The translations under genes were made by a program, and so were the position numbers. A stretch of DNA of 64,000 nucleotides from JAWXTK01 sp044433645 (GTDB lineage Bacteria; Bacteroidota; Bacteroidia; Bacteroidales; Rikenellaceae). The notes beneath the pieces are model-generated. The model searched no databases and was not told the origin of the DNA. It saw only the letters and a list, made by a program, of their open reading frames with translations. The stretch spans positions 4,610 through 68,609 of the forward strand of contig JAWXTK010000009.1 of the NCBI GenBank assembly GCA_044433645.1, written 5' to 3'. Within the stretch, counting starts at the first letter, position 1, and the number at the start of each line of letters is the position of its first letter. This document shows, piece by piece, positions 8,529 to 16,679 of the stretch.

Positions 8529-9557
8529 ATGAATATAGAGCAAATACAAAAAATCATTACCGGCACTTATGCCTCGGATGAATATCCTGTGCTTTGTGAT
8601 CAAATCGCATCTTGGCAAAACACTCAGCCACTAAAAGGACTAACCGTACTGGATGCAACACCTGTTTTTCGCAATACTATGGCTAAATATTTAGCACTTA
8701 TTGCCGCTGGTGCAGAGCTTGTAGTAGGGATTTCAGAAGTTATGCCTTACGATAGTAAAATCATTAAAATCTTAACTCAGTCAGGCATCAAAATAGTGAA
8801 GGCCGAAAGTGTGCAAACAATAAAAATAGACTTTATATTAGACTGTGCAGCGAGTTTTATTAAGTGGCATGCAGAGCTCGGGTATGTAGAGCTAACGCGC
8901 TCGGGTATAGATAGTTACAAGGCTGCAAACAAGGCTGTATATCTAGCAGATTCGGGCGTAATCAAAAAAATTGAAACATCGCTTGGCACGGGCGAGAGTT
9001 TCTTTAGGGCTATGCGCCAACTAGGCTATAATGATTTTGAGAATAAAAATTTAGTGATTTATGGCAGCGGGAAAGTTGGTCGTGGACTAGAAATTTATGC
9101 TAAAAAATACGGCATGAACGTCGCTATAATTTCAAAAGACGAGGGCGATTACATAGATGCAAACGACAGAGAAAAAATCGACGAAACCCTAAAATCTGCC
9201 TATGCCGTAGTAACTGCAACGGGAGTAAAAGGCGCAGTTGAAAAAAGTTGCGATTGCGAGAAATTAATCAACAGCTCTGCTCTACTTGCCAACATGGGAG
9301 TGGAAGATGAATTTGGCGAGAGCATACCAAATGAGAGAGTTTTGGAGGGCAAAAAACCTCTTAATTTCATACTCGAAGAACCAACTCACATGAAATATAT
9401 TGATGCTACAATGGCCCTGCATAACTGGGGTGCAATCTACCTAAAAGATAATCCCGAGATAAAAAATGTGGTTAGTCCAGATAGTGAGACAGAAAAAAAA
9501 TTCTTAAATATTACAGCCTCTAAAGGACTGATTACTAGCGAGATAGATTCGATTTAA
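8529..9557 (+). CDS. S-adenosylhomocysteine hydrolase-like NAD-binding protein
   Basis: The 342-residue protein resembles adenosylhomocysteinase but is about 100 residues shorter than the usual enzyme. A Rossmann site IYGSGKVGRGLEIYAKKYG lies around residues 178-197, followed by VVTATGVKG and NMGVEDEFG, which correspond to the ATG and NIGHFD strands of SAH hydrolase. The segment with ADSGVIKK near residue 147 resembles the catalytic NDSVTK region, but other active-site blocks are not recognisable. It lies head to head with metY, 67 bp apart, which suggests a role near homocysteine or methionine. The reaction is unknown. Confidence 0.65.
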   Translation: MNIEQIQKIITGTYASDEYPVLCDQIASWQNTQPLKGLTVLDATPVFRNTMAKYLALIAAGAELVVGISEVMPYDSKIIKILTQSGIKIVKAESVQTIKIDFILDCAASFIKWHAELGYVELTRSGIDSYKAANKAVYLADSGVIKKIETSLGTGESFFRAMRQLGYNDFENKNLVIYGSGKVGRGLEIYAKKYGMNVAIISKDEGDYIDANDREKIDETLKSAYAVVTATGVKGAVEKSCDCEKLINSSALLANMGVEDEFGESIPNERVLEGKKPLNFILEEPTHMKYIDATMALHNWGAIYLKDNPEIKNVVSPDSETEKKFLNITASKGLITSEIDSI

Positions 9558-9665
9558 AAACACTTGCATTTTTCCTAGATTTAACTTTTTAAATTTTGTT
9601 TGTTCTATAAAGTCAAAGGGACCTAACAAAGAAAAACAAGACAATTAATTTAAAAACGGGAAGTC

Positions 9666-10259
9666 ATGAAAAAGTATTTATTACACATATTAGCAGTATC
9701 GCTCGTGGCGATATCATGCTCGCCCATAACTTTAAACAGCAGTAAGGTACTAAACGAATCTGATATTTATCAATGCGAAACTTTCTCTATGCCTAAGCTA
9801 ATAGCAGCTGAATTGCCTATGGGGGTAACGCAAAAAGACATAGAAAGACTCCATGCAACCATTGCCAAAGAATTAGAAAGCAGAGGGCTTAAACAAGTTG
9901 AGGCAAAAGCCGACATGCAAGTGAGCGTAAAAATCACGGTGCAAAAAAATATCAATAGAAGCGTGAGTGGATCAAGTTCTGCCTTTGGCACAGTGACAGT
10001 AAATTCGGCAGGGGTAACCAGAGCCAACGCAGGCATGAATGTAAGCTCTGCAAGACTCACAAGTAGAGATATCACAACCAACCTTTCAAGAACAGGCATC
10101 ATAGCTCTTAATATCACAAATGGCCTCAGAGAAAATCCTCTGTATTTTTCACAAGTTAGAATAGAGTTTAATGGCACTACCTTGGCGCTAAAAGACAATG
10201 AAATGTTAGAAAAAGCAGCTGATTTACTTTTCAAAAAACTCCCAATCGAAGAGATATAA
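9666..10259 (+). CDS. DUF4136-like lipoprotein
   Basis: A 197-residue protein with a lipoprotein signal: hydrophobic segment then VAISC, giving a lipidated Cys at residue 18. The body contains TQKDIERLHATIAKELESRG followed by ADMQVSV, resembling the DUF4136 family of small bacterial lipoproteins. The middle is Ser/Thr/Asn-rich. Function is unknown. It is a single-gene unit ending at a hairpin shared with the convergent pseudogene. Confidence 0.7.
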   Translation: MKKYLLHILAVSLVAISCSPITLNSSKVLNESDIYQCETFSMPKLIAAELPMGVTQKDIERLHATIAKELESRGLKQVEAKADMQVSVKITVQKNINRSVSGSSSAFGTVTVNSAGVTRANAGMNVSSARLTSRDITTNLSRTGIIALNITNGLRENPLYFSQVRIEFNGTTLALKDNEMLEKAADLLFKKLPIEEI

Positions 10260-10287
10260 GCAAAACCACTAATATGTTTTAAAGCGT

Positions 10288-10320
10288 AAAGCGATTGCAT
10301 TAAAATGCAGTCGCTTTATT
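10288..10320 (+). terminator. Terminator after the DUF4136-like gene
   Basis: Arms 10288-10301 and 10304-10317 are complementary apart from a single T-G pair, with T residues following. The innermost pairs must open to make a loop. The right arm overlaps the stop codon of the convergent pseudogene. Confidence 0.65.
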
Positions 10321-11111
10321 TATATATAGGAAGGCCTTTTTGTGCGCGCAAAATTCTGTTCCACTTAATTCCCAGCTGAATATTGCGTTGCGCGTGATAT
10401 AGATTTATCACCCACCAATTGTTCCATAAGTCATCTTCAGGAAGTTGAGATAAGTCTACGGGATACTTTTGTCTTAAGCTGTCAGCAACTCTGTCTTAAA
10501 TATTCCTTGCGATTAAGTTTTCTTACCTGCTCTAGAGAGTCTTGAGTTTTTTGATATTGAATATTTCGCTTCTCTAATTCAGCCTCATAATTTAAAGAAT
10601 ATTCTACCAAATCACGCAAAACAGAATCCTTAATTCTATTACTCTCTATCACAGAATCAGGCAAAATAACAGGCCTATTCAAGCTCTCAATATAAAAACT
10701 TCTGCCCAAGGAAAACAACACCAAAACAGCAAATAAACCAAAGAGCAAAATAAGCTTCCAACGATTATAATTCTCAATAGATAGGCACAATAATTTCACA
10801 TCACTGTAACGCTTTTGTTTTTGCTCGGCGCAAGCTTTGCGTGTGACTTTACTGTATTTTTTAGTCAGAGAATCTATTACCTAACCAAGCGAATAAATAT
10901 CGCGCCAATATATCGAGCGTTGAGGAGTAGGGCGCACGAGAGTCATTGACATAATTCCACAGACGTTTCAACGTAGTTTCCGAGACTGTTTCGCCCAATT
11001 TATCATCTATCAAATTGCTCAGGGCGCGAAACGCCGAGGTGGTAGAAACAGAAAAATCTAGGGTCTGCTCAATTTGCTTAAGCAAGTAGTTAATGTAGGG
11101 TTTTTATTCAT
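10316..11111 (-). pseudogene. Frameshifted gene for a cytoplasmic-domain/TM/C-terminal-domain protein
   Basis: Three coding-like stretches in different frames run in order on the minus strand. First, after MNKNP, comes YINYLLKQIEQTLDFS through TLKRLWNYVNDSRAPYSSTLDILARYL, an N-terminal domain I recall from many Bacteroidota hypothetical proteins. Second, DSLTKKYSKVTRKACAEQ leads into a transmembrane helix (LILLFGLFAVLVLFSL) and a charged coiled region. Third, DRVADSLRQKYPVDLSQL continues past the next stop and ends LPIYK at 10316. At least three frame changes are needed: near 11090, near 10880 and near 10495. The intact protein would have had about 260 residues. Sequencing error is possible, but three shifts in 800 bp favours decay. 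Confidence 0.75.
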
Positions 11112-11136
11112 AGCAAAAGCAAAGATAGAATTTTTC

Positions 11137-11241
11137 ATGCCAGATTGGGATATATTCAAAACTAAATTGAAGTATGCGAATGGATGGGCTCTGGGTATTT
11201 ATATACTTACTTTCTTAATAATGGCTTTCGCGAATAATTAG
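11137..11241 (+). CDS. Possible 34-residue membrane protein
   Basis: ATG at 11137 opens 34 codons starting MPDWDIFKTKLKYANGW and ending in a hydrophobic stretch, ALGIYILTFLIMAFANN. The pattern of an amphipathic charged N-terminus plus one transmembrane helix is typical of real small membrane proteins. It is divergent from the pseudogene start. I found no clear -7 motif in front of it and recognise no family. It could also be the fragment of a lost gene. Confidence 0.35.
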   Translation: MPDWDIFKTKLKYANGWALGIYILTFLIMAFANN

Positions 11242-11259
11242 TAAACCTAGTAGAGAAAA

Positions 11260-11293
11260 TTTTGGCTTGCTAATATTAATTAGCAAGCCAAAA
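11260..11293 (-). terminator. Strong hairpin terminating the tRNA-Leu transcript
   Basis: A 15-bp perfect stem (11260-11274 with 11279-11293) with a 4-nt loop, followed on the minus strand by a short T run. It lies about 155 bp after tRNA-Leu, with the tRNA-derived repeats in between. Confidence 0.65.
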
Positions 11294-11298
11294 TCTTG

Positions 11299-11350
11299 TA
11301 CCTATAATAATACTCGTGCCTCACGCGCAGCTTAAGCCCACCACCCCCTC
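11299..11350 (-). repeat. Degenerate 3'-half copy of tRNA-Leu
   Basis: This repeats, in the same orientation, the variable arm, T arm and 3' acceptor strand of the tRNA at 11447. A 21-bp block (11330-11350) is identical to 11476-11496. The T arm is partly kept (GTGAG followed by CACGAGT), but the acceptor strand reads TATAGGTA instead of CCCAGGTA. The 5' half is missing, so it cannot fold as a tRNA. Confidence 0.7.
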
Positions 11351-11401
11351 CTAAAAAGACAGAATGGCTTGTATGCTGATTTTTCGGCAAAAAAATGGCT
11401 T

Positions 11402-11415
11402 GCCACTTTGAGGGG
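11402..11415 (+). repeat. Inverted copy of the tRNA-Leu anticodon arm
   Basis: GCCACTTTGAGGGG on the plus strand is the exact inverse of 11491-11504 in the tRNA gene. In the minus-strand transcript the trailer therefore contains 14 nt perfectly complementary to the anticodon arm, anticodon included. No gene covers this segment. Confidence 0.7.
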
Positions 11416-11446
11416 AAAACCCTAAAATAGCAAACCATTCATATTG

Positions 11447-11530
11447 TACCTGGGATGAGACTCGAACTCACACGGGCTTAAGCCCACCACCCCCTCAAAG
11501 TGGCTTGTCTACCAATTTCAACACCCAGGT
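11447..11530 (-). tRNA. tRNA-Leu (anticodon GAG)
   Basis: The minus strand folds as an 84-nt class II tRNA: acceptor ACCTGGG/CCCAGGT with discriminator A, a D arm containing TTGGTAGAC, anticodon stem CCACT/GGTGG with loop TTGAGGG (anticodon GAG), a long variable arm GGGCTTAAGCCC and T arm GTGAG-TTCGAGT-CTCAT. CCA is not encoded. The GAG anticodon reads CUC/CUU codons. Confidence 0.93.
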
Positions 11531-11598
11531 TTTTGGTTTTGTGAGCACAAATTTATAGTTTTTTTTGGGGATTTGCAAGAATTATAAAAGATTTTGTT

Positions 11599-11606
11599 TA
11601 TCTTTG
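11599..11606 (+). promoter_or_regulatory. Promoter (-7 element) of rplY
   Basis: TATCTTTG matches TAnnTTTG; a TTTG at 11572-11575 is a possible -33 element with a slightly long 23-bp spacer. The untranslated leader before rplY would be about 90 nt, long enough for regulation, but I see no clear structure in it. Confidence 0.55.
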
Positions 11607-11699
11607 CGCCCACGCAAGCTGATATGGGGCTTTTTTGAAATAGCAAAAAGCTGAGTAACGGCCCAAGGTAACACTTAAACACTTTAAAAATTTAGCATT

Positions 11700-12281
11700 A
11701 TGCAAAGTATTGAAATTAGCGCAGTTAAGCGTGATGTTTTCGGTAAAAAAGAAAGCAAACAAATCCGTCGCGAGGAGCAAATCCCTTGCGTTATTTATGG
11801 TGATGGCGAAACAGTTCACTTCTCTGTTAGCAGAAAAGCTGTTAAACCTCTTATCTATTCTCCTAACTCGTATATCATCAACTTTGATATCGAAGGCAAA
11901 AAAGAAAGCGCTGTAATGCGTGAAGTACAATTCCACCCAGTACGTGAAGAAATCCTACACATGGACTTCTACCGTGTGTCTGAGGACAAAGAAGTTGCTA
12001 TTGATATTCCTGTGAAAATCGTTGGTAACTCTGAGGGTGTTAAACAAGGGGGTAAATTATCTCTTTCTAAACGTAAACTTCGTGTTAAAGGTATGATTAA
12101 CAACCTTCCAGACGAACTTACAATTGATATTACAACTCTAGCTCTTGGTAAATCTGTCTTCGTTGGCGACTTATCTTACGAAGGTCTTACACTTATGACT
12201 CCAGCTACTACTGCTGTATGTGCTGTACGTATGACACGTGCTGCTCGTGGTGCTGCTGCTGCTGCCGCTGCTGGTAAATAG
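11700..12281 (+). CDS. rplY: 50S ribosomal protein L25 (CTC/TL5 form)
   Basis: L25 binds 5S rRNA at the central protuberance of the large subunit. At 193 residues it is the long CTC-type form: an N-terminal L25 domain (about 1-90, SRKESKQIRREEQIPCVIYG-like strand) plus a C-terminal beta domain, ending in an Ala-rich tail before GK. Codon choice is strongly biased (GTT, CGT, CTT), as expected for an abundant ribosomal protein. It has its own promoter and terminator. Confidence 0.95.
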   Translation: MQSIEISAVKRDVFGKKESKQIRREEQIPCVIYGDGETVHFSVSRKAVKPLIYSPNSYIINFDIEGKKESAVMREVQFHPVREEILHMDFYRVSEDKEVAIDIPVKIVGNSEGVKQGGKLSLSKRKLRVKGMINNLPDELTIDITTLALGKSVFVGDLSYEGLTLMTPATTAVCAVRMTRAARGAAAAAAAGK

Positions 12282-12308
12282 TAGAAGATTTAACCAAAAA
12301 ATATTTTT

Positions 12309-12343
12309 AGCATCTCCCATTTTTTTGGGAGATGCTTTTTTTA
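12309..12343 (+). terminator. Terminator of rplY
   Basis: An 11-bp perfect stem (12309-12319 with 12326-12336) around a T6 loop, followed by a T tract. Confidence 0.85.
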
Positions 12344-12355
12344 TTATTACCTTTG
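12324..12355 (+). promoter_or_regulatory. Promoter of the beta-helix gene, nested in the rplY terminator
   Basis: TTTG at 12324-12327 lies in the loop and right arm of the rplY terminator; TACCTTTG at 12348-12355 follows after 20 bp. Both elements match the consensus and the gene starts 18 nt downstream. Confidence 0.65.
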
Positions 12356-12372
12356 GTTAAAACCTTACTACT

Positions 12373-14565
12373 ATGAAAAAATATTTGTTAACTTTTATTG
12401 CAGCAATGCTTGCTAGCTGTGGCGTTGCCTCTGAAACTTTTTATTATGTTTCGCCCTCGGGTAATGATAAAAATGTGGGGAGCCTGGATGCACCTTTTAA
12501 AACTCTGTATGGTGCGCAAGAAAAAGTGCGCGAGCATGTAAAGAAAAATCCTGGACAAGATATTACTATTTTTATGCGCGAGGGAATGTATCAATTTTCT
12601 AAAACTCTTAGACTTAGTTTTGAGGATGTTGCAGCGAGTTTAACCATAGCGGGATATAAGGATGAAAGAGCAATAATTTCATCGGGCAAGAAAGTAACGG
12701 GCTGGAAAAAATGTGATAACTACCCCGTAAACACACCTTCAAAGGCTAAAGGAAATCTGTGGGTGGCTGACTTACCTCAAGGTGTTGGCAACTTTAAGTC
12801 TATGTTTGACGGCGAGAGGATGCTCACAAGAGCTAAAGGAGAAAAATTCACAAAAACTGGAGCTACAAATCATGCGATTCAATCTTCTCGTGGCAGAGCT
12901 AGATACAAAATGATTAGTTTTGACGATCAGATTAAGGATTGGGATAACATAACTGATGTTGAGGTATTTCTGAATCCTGCACCGTGGACTATAAATTTCA
13001 TCCCTTTAGAAAGAGTGGACGCAGAAAACAAGGTTGCTTATTTAGAGTATGAGGCAAGTAGACCTGCGTTTTCTTACAAAAAAGAGTTGTTTGCATGGGT
13101 TGAAAATGTGGTTGATTATCTGGATGAGCCTGGCGAGTGGTGTGTAAATACTAAAACCCGCAAAATATATTATTGGCCAGAAGAAGGCAAGCCTTCAGAT
13201 GAAATTTATGTACCTATGTTGCGCGAGATAATCAAGGTAGAGGGCAAGATTCAATACGATGAGCCAGAGGATATCCCGGTTAAAAACATACATTTCAAGA
13301 ACCTAAGTTTTATGCATGGAGACAGGAGCACATGGCAAAAAGATCACACAGGTTGGGGCATACAACATGACTGGGATACCTTTGATTATGATAATGCTAT
13401 TTTGCGTTTTCGTGGTGCTGAGAGTTGCAGTGTTACGGGCTGTGAGTTTATATGCTCAGGGGGCAGTGCTTTAAGGCTAGATTTGCATGCTCAGAAGATA
13501 AATATAGAACAAAACTATATCTCTGATATGGGTCATGGAGGTATATTATTGTGTGGCTATGGAGCTGGTACTAAGGATGTTAACAAACATAATAAAATAC
13601 ATAATAATATTATTAGCCACATAGGTAAAATCATCAGCCACGGCAATGCAATCTTTATTTGGCAGAGTGGCGAAAACGTAATTTCACATAATTATTTGCA
13701 TGATTTAGCGCGCGAGGCCATAGATTTGAGTGGTCCACGTTGTAGCATATTAATGAAACCTGATAATGAGTTAGAGGAGGCTGGAAAAACTTTTCGTTGG
13801 CATGAGATTAATCCTAATTTAGATAAGTCGATAAAGAAAATTATGGATAGGTATGAGCGTTTTCTGCATTCACGAAACAATATAGTAGAACGCAATCACA
13901 TAGAAAGAGCTATGTTGGTGTCATCGGACGGTGGGATAATTAATATATCGGGTGCTGGTTATGGAAATATTATACGTCATAATTATATTTACGACCAAGA
14001 GAAATACAATGGCATGCGCACCGACGATTGGCAGGACAACACTATTATGGAGGGTAATATACTGCATAATTTAGGCTTTCATGGGGTGCAATACAAGGGT
14101 GTGAACACTCTGCGCAACAATATTTTTATTAATTGTGCTACTGCTCTGCATTTTATGCCTTATGGTATGCAATCGTTTGTAAGTGAGGGTACTATCGTTC
14201 AGCGTAATATTATTTATAGCGAAAATAAGGACGATGAACCTAATAATGTGTTCCCTGTAAATCACCCAAATATTAGGATGCGAGTGAGTGAGAGTAAACC
14301 CATGCCTTATGAATATGAAATGGACTACAATGCTTACTTTGGAGGGAAAGGCCAACAAGTATTAAACACTAATAAAGAAAATGGGGTAGAAAAAAATGGT
14401 GTATATATGAACCCCGAATTTAAGGATTTAGCTAAGCGTGATTACACAATTCAAAACAAAGAATTAATCAAGGCAATAGGATTTGAGGAGTTTGAATGTA
14501 CATTAGATAGTTTTGGTGTGACGAGTTCTTATCCAAAGAAATGGCTTAAAAAAGATTATAAATAA
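12373..14565 (+). CDS. Right-handed parallel beta-helix protein, probably polysaccharide-active
   Basis: The 730-residue protein starts with an export signal; MLASC at residues 12-16 could be a lipobox. Next comes FYYVSPSGNDKNVGSLDAPF, the opening typical of exported beta-helix enzymes and polysaccharide-binding proteins. Residues ~350-620 hold many short Asn-rich turns (HNNIISH, RNHIER, HNYIYD, RNNIFIN) of a parallel beta-helix. Related folds occur in glycoside hydrolases such as GH141 and GH120 and in polysaccharide lyases; I cannot assign a family. It stands alone between rplY and pth with its own promoter. Substrate unknown. Confidence 0.75.
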   Translation: MKKYLLTFIAAMLASCGVASETFYYVSPSGNDKNVGSLDAPFKTLYGAQEKVREHVKKNPGQDITIFMREGMYQFSKTLRLSFEDVAASLTIAGYKDERAIISSGKKVTGWKKCDNYPVNTPSKAKGNLWVADLPQGVGNFKSMFDGERMLTRAKGEKFTKTGATNHAIQSSRGRARYKMISFDDQIKDWDNITDVEVFLNPAPWTINFIPLERVDAENKVAYLEYEASRPAFSYKKELFAWVENVVDYLDEPGEWCVNTKTRKIYYWPEEGKPSDEIYVPMLREIIKVEGKIQYDEPEDIPVKNIHFKNLSFMHGDRSTWQKDHTGWGIQHDWDTFDYDNAILRFRGAESCSVTGCEFICSGGSALRLDLHAQKINIEQNYISDMGHGGILLCGYGAGTKDVNKHNKIHNNIISHIGKIISHGNAIFIWQSGENVISHNYLHDLAREAIDLSGPRCSILMKPDNELEEAGKTFRWHEINPNLDKSIKKIMDRYERFLHSRNNIVERNHIERAMLVSSDGGIINISGAGYGNIIRHNYIYDQEKYNGMRTDDWQDNTIMEGNILHNLGFHGVQYKGVNTLRNNIFINCATALHFMPYGMQSFVSEGTIVQRNIIYSENKDDEPNNVFPVNHPNIRMRVSESKPMPYEYEMDYNAYFGGKGQQVLNTNKENGVEKNGVYMNPEFKDLAKRDYTIQNKELIKAIGFEEFECTLDSFGVTSSYPKKWLKKDYK

Positions 14566-14577
14566 AAAATAATTCTA

Positions 14578-14585
14578 TAACTTTG
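14578..14585 (+). promoter_or_regulatory. Promoter (-7 element) of the pth operon
   Basis: TAACTTTG matches TAnnTTTG about 30 nt before pth. No convincing -33 element is seen. The motif suggests that pth and the S4 gene are read independently of the beta-helix gene. Confidence 0.5.
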
Positions 14586-14615
14586 GCATCTTAAAAATGT
14601 AGACTTTTACTTAAT

Positions 14616-15179
14616 ATGAAATACTTAATAGTTGGACTAGGAAATATAGGTGCTGAGTATGCTAATACTCGCCATAATATAGGTTTTAAGGTTGTGGATG
14701 CGCTCTCTAAGGCATCGGATATCAGCTTTAAAAGCTCGCGTTATGGTGATGTAGCCGAGCTAAAACACAAGGGAAGAACTCTAATATTATTAAAACCCTC
14801 GACTTATATGAATCTTAGTGGTAAGGCTGTGAGTTATTGGTTAAAGCAGGAGAAAATTCCTGTGGAAAATATGCTTGTTATAGTTGATGATATAGCCTTA
14901 CCTTATGGAAGTATAAGAATACGCTCTAAGGGTAGCGACGGGGGACATAATGGACTAAAAAATATTAATGAGCAGCTGAATACTCAATCTTATGCCAGAG
15001 TTCGCTTTGGTATAGGTGGTGATTTTCCTAAAGGTTTTCAGGTGGATTATGTGTTAGGAGAATGGACTAAGGAGGAGACTGATTTAATGGGCGAAAGATT
15101 GGAATATTGTGGTAAAATCATCAAAGATTTTGCGCTTAATCCCCTTGATAGAGTTATGAACACTTACAACAAAAAGTAA
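14616..15179 (+). CDS. pth: Peptidyl-tRNA hydrolase
   Basis: Pth recycles peptidyl-tRNA that falls off ribosomes. The 187-residue protein has the family motifs LIVGLGNIGAEYANTRHNIGF (catalytic His at residue 20 in TRHNIG), KPSTYMNLSG, VIVDDIALPYG and GSDGGHNGLKN. The S4-domain gene follows directly (stop and start 1 bp apart), a common pairing in this phylum. Usually rplY is the immediate upstream neighbour; here the beta-helix gene intervenes. Confidence 0.97.
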   Translation: MKYLIVGLGNIGAEYANTRHNIGFKVVDALSKASDISFKSSRYGDVAELKHKGRTLILLKPSTYMNLSGKAVSYWLKQEKIPVENMLVIVDDIALPYGSIRIRSKGSDGGHNGLKNINEQLNTQSYARVRFGIGGDFPKGFQVDYVLGEWTKEETDLMGERLEYCGKIIKDFALNPLDRVMNTYNKK

Positions 15180-15180
15180 A

Positions 15181-15579
15181 ATGGAAAGTGTTAGAATAGA
15201 CAAGTGGTTATGGTCGGTTAGGATATTTAAAACCAGAAGTGATGCAGCCGAGGCATGTAGAGCCAATAGAGTTACAATAAACGGCGCTTATACAAAGCCT
15301 TCACGAGATATTAAGTGTGGTGATACATTTACAGTTACCAAACTACCAGTCACTTACACTTATAAAGTCAAAGAATTAGTATCTTCTCGCCAGGGAGCTA
15401 AATTAGTAGAAAATTACTTAGAAAATCTTACTCCAGCGAGCGAATTAGAAAAATTAAATACACCTAAAGAAAGCGTTTTTATATATAGAGATAAGGGTAC
15501 AGGTCGCCCAACAAAGAAGGATAGGCGCGAAATGGAAGAATTATTGAATGATTTATCTTATATTAATGTAGAAGATTAA
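15181..15579 (+). CDS. S4-domain RNA-binding protein, Hsp15/HslR-like
   Basis: The 132-residue protein begins RIDKWLWSVRIFKTRSDAAEAC, the S4 RNA-binding fold (residues ~4-60), followed by a basic tail with GRPTKKDRRE. In E. coli the homologue Hsp15 binds 50S subunits carrying stalled peptidyl-tRNA, which fits its position after pth. The C-terminus is basic and probably flexible. Confidence 0.88.
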   Translation: MESVRIDKWLWSVRIFKTRSDAAEACRANRVTINGAYTKPSRDIKCGDTFTVTKLPVTYTYKVKELVSSRQGAKLVENYLENLTPASELEKLNTPKESVFIYRDKGTGRPTKKDRREMEELLNDLSYINVED

Positions 15580-15591
15580 TCTTTTTTTCTG

Positions 15592-15599
15592 TACCTTTG
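15592..15599 (+). promoter_or_regulatory. Promoter (-7 element) of the Mrp-like ATPase gene
   Basis: TACCTTTG matches TAnnTTTG. It overlaps what would be an upstream in-frame start of the next gene and so supports the downstream start at 15623. Confidence 0.55.
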
Positions 15600-15622
15600 T
15601 GTCTTATCTAACTTTTTATATT

Positions 15623-16678
15623 ATGACACAAGAGAATATTCAAGGTATTTTAAAGGGTATAATACATCCTGAGACAGGGATGGATATTATCACTAGTGGT
15701 GTAGTAGAATCATTGGTGGTTAACCCTGATAGTGTATCAATAATTTTAGCTTTTGAAAAAGGGCGCAATCCTTTTGCAAGCTCTATTAAGCGACAGATAG
15801 TAGACCTACTTACAATTTACAATAGTAAGCTAAAAGATAATATCATTATCTCTATCAAAGAAACTATCCCAAAACCAGTTTCTATAAACCAAGAAAAACA
15901 AACTCTTACCTCAAAAATTAAAAAAATAATAGCTGTAGGCTCTGGTAAAGGTGGTGTGGGTAAAAGCACAGTTACTTCTAACTTGGCTGTGTCACTGTCT
16001 ATGGCAGGATATAAAGTTGGCGTGTTGGACGGAGATATTTATGGTCCATCTCAGCCAAAAATGTTTGGTGTAGAGGGTTATAGACCAGATTCTGGCATAG
16101 ATGAAAACGGAATAGAGTATATGGTGCCAGCCGAAAGCATGGGTATTAAAATCATGTCAATAGGCTTTTTTATTTCCATGGATGATGCCTTAGTATGGCG
16201 TGGACCTATGGCAACTAATGCTTTGCGTCAGTTAATTCACCAAACTCAATGGGGAGAACTAGATTTTCTATTAATTGACCTTCCTCCAGGCACAGGTGAT
16301 GTTCACTTAACTATACTTCAAGAACTTACTATTAATAGTGCTATTATTATTAGTACACCTCAAGCAGTTGCTACGGCCGATGTTTTGCGTGGTATTAATA
16401 TGTTTCGTGCACCTAAAGTTAATATACCTATACTTGGCATTATACAAAATATGGCGTGGTTTACTCCTATGGAATTACCAGATAATAAATACTATATCTT
16501 TGGTAAAAACGGAGCTAGTGACTTAGCTAAAGAATTAGAAATCAATCTTTTAGGAGAAATTCCAATAATTGAGTCTGTTGCACAATCATCAGACGAAGGA
16601 ACTCCAGAGGTTGTTAATAACTCTTACCTTAAAAACATTTATCTCGCTGTTAATGAAAGGATTATCAGTAAGATGTAA
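15623..16678 (+). CDS. Mrp/NBP35-family iron-sulfur carrier ATPase
   Basis: A P-loop ATPase thought to bind and deliver Fe-S clusters. From the ATG at 15623 it has 351 residues: an N-terminal DUF59/MIP18-like domain (~1-85), then the deviant Walker A GSGKGGVGKST, the DGDIYGPSQP switch and DLPPGTGD. The C-terminal CxxC of many Mrp proteins is absent: the expected position reads NMAWF, so cluster binding may differ. The start was chosen because the longer reading overlaps a promoter. Confidence 0.9.
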   Translation: MTQENIQGILKGIIHPETGMDIITSGVVESLVVNPDSVSIILAFEKGRNPFASSIKRQIVDLLTIYNSKLKDNIIISIKETIPKPVSINQEKQTLTSKIKKIIAVGSGKGGVGKSTVTSNLAVSLSMAGYKVGVLDGDIYGPSQPKMFGVEGYRPDSGIDENGIEYMVPAESMGIKIMSIGFFISMDDALVWRGPMATNALRQLIHQTQWGELDFLLIDLPPGTGDVHLTILQELTINSAIIISTPQAVATADVLRGINMFRAPKVNIPILGIIQNMAWFTPMELPDNKYYIFGKNGASDLAKELEINLLGEIPIIESVAQSSDEGTPEVVNNSYLKNIYLAVNERIISKM

Positions 16679-16679
16679 T

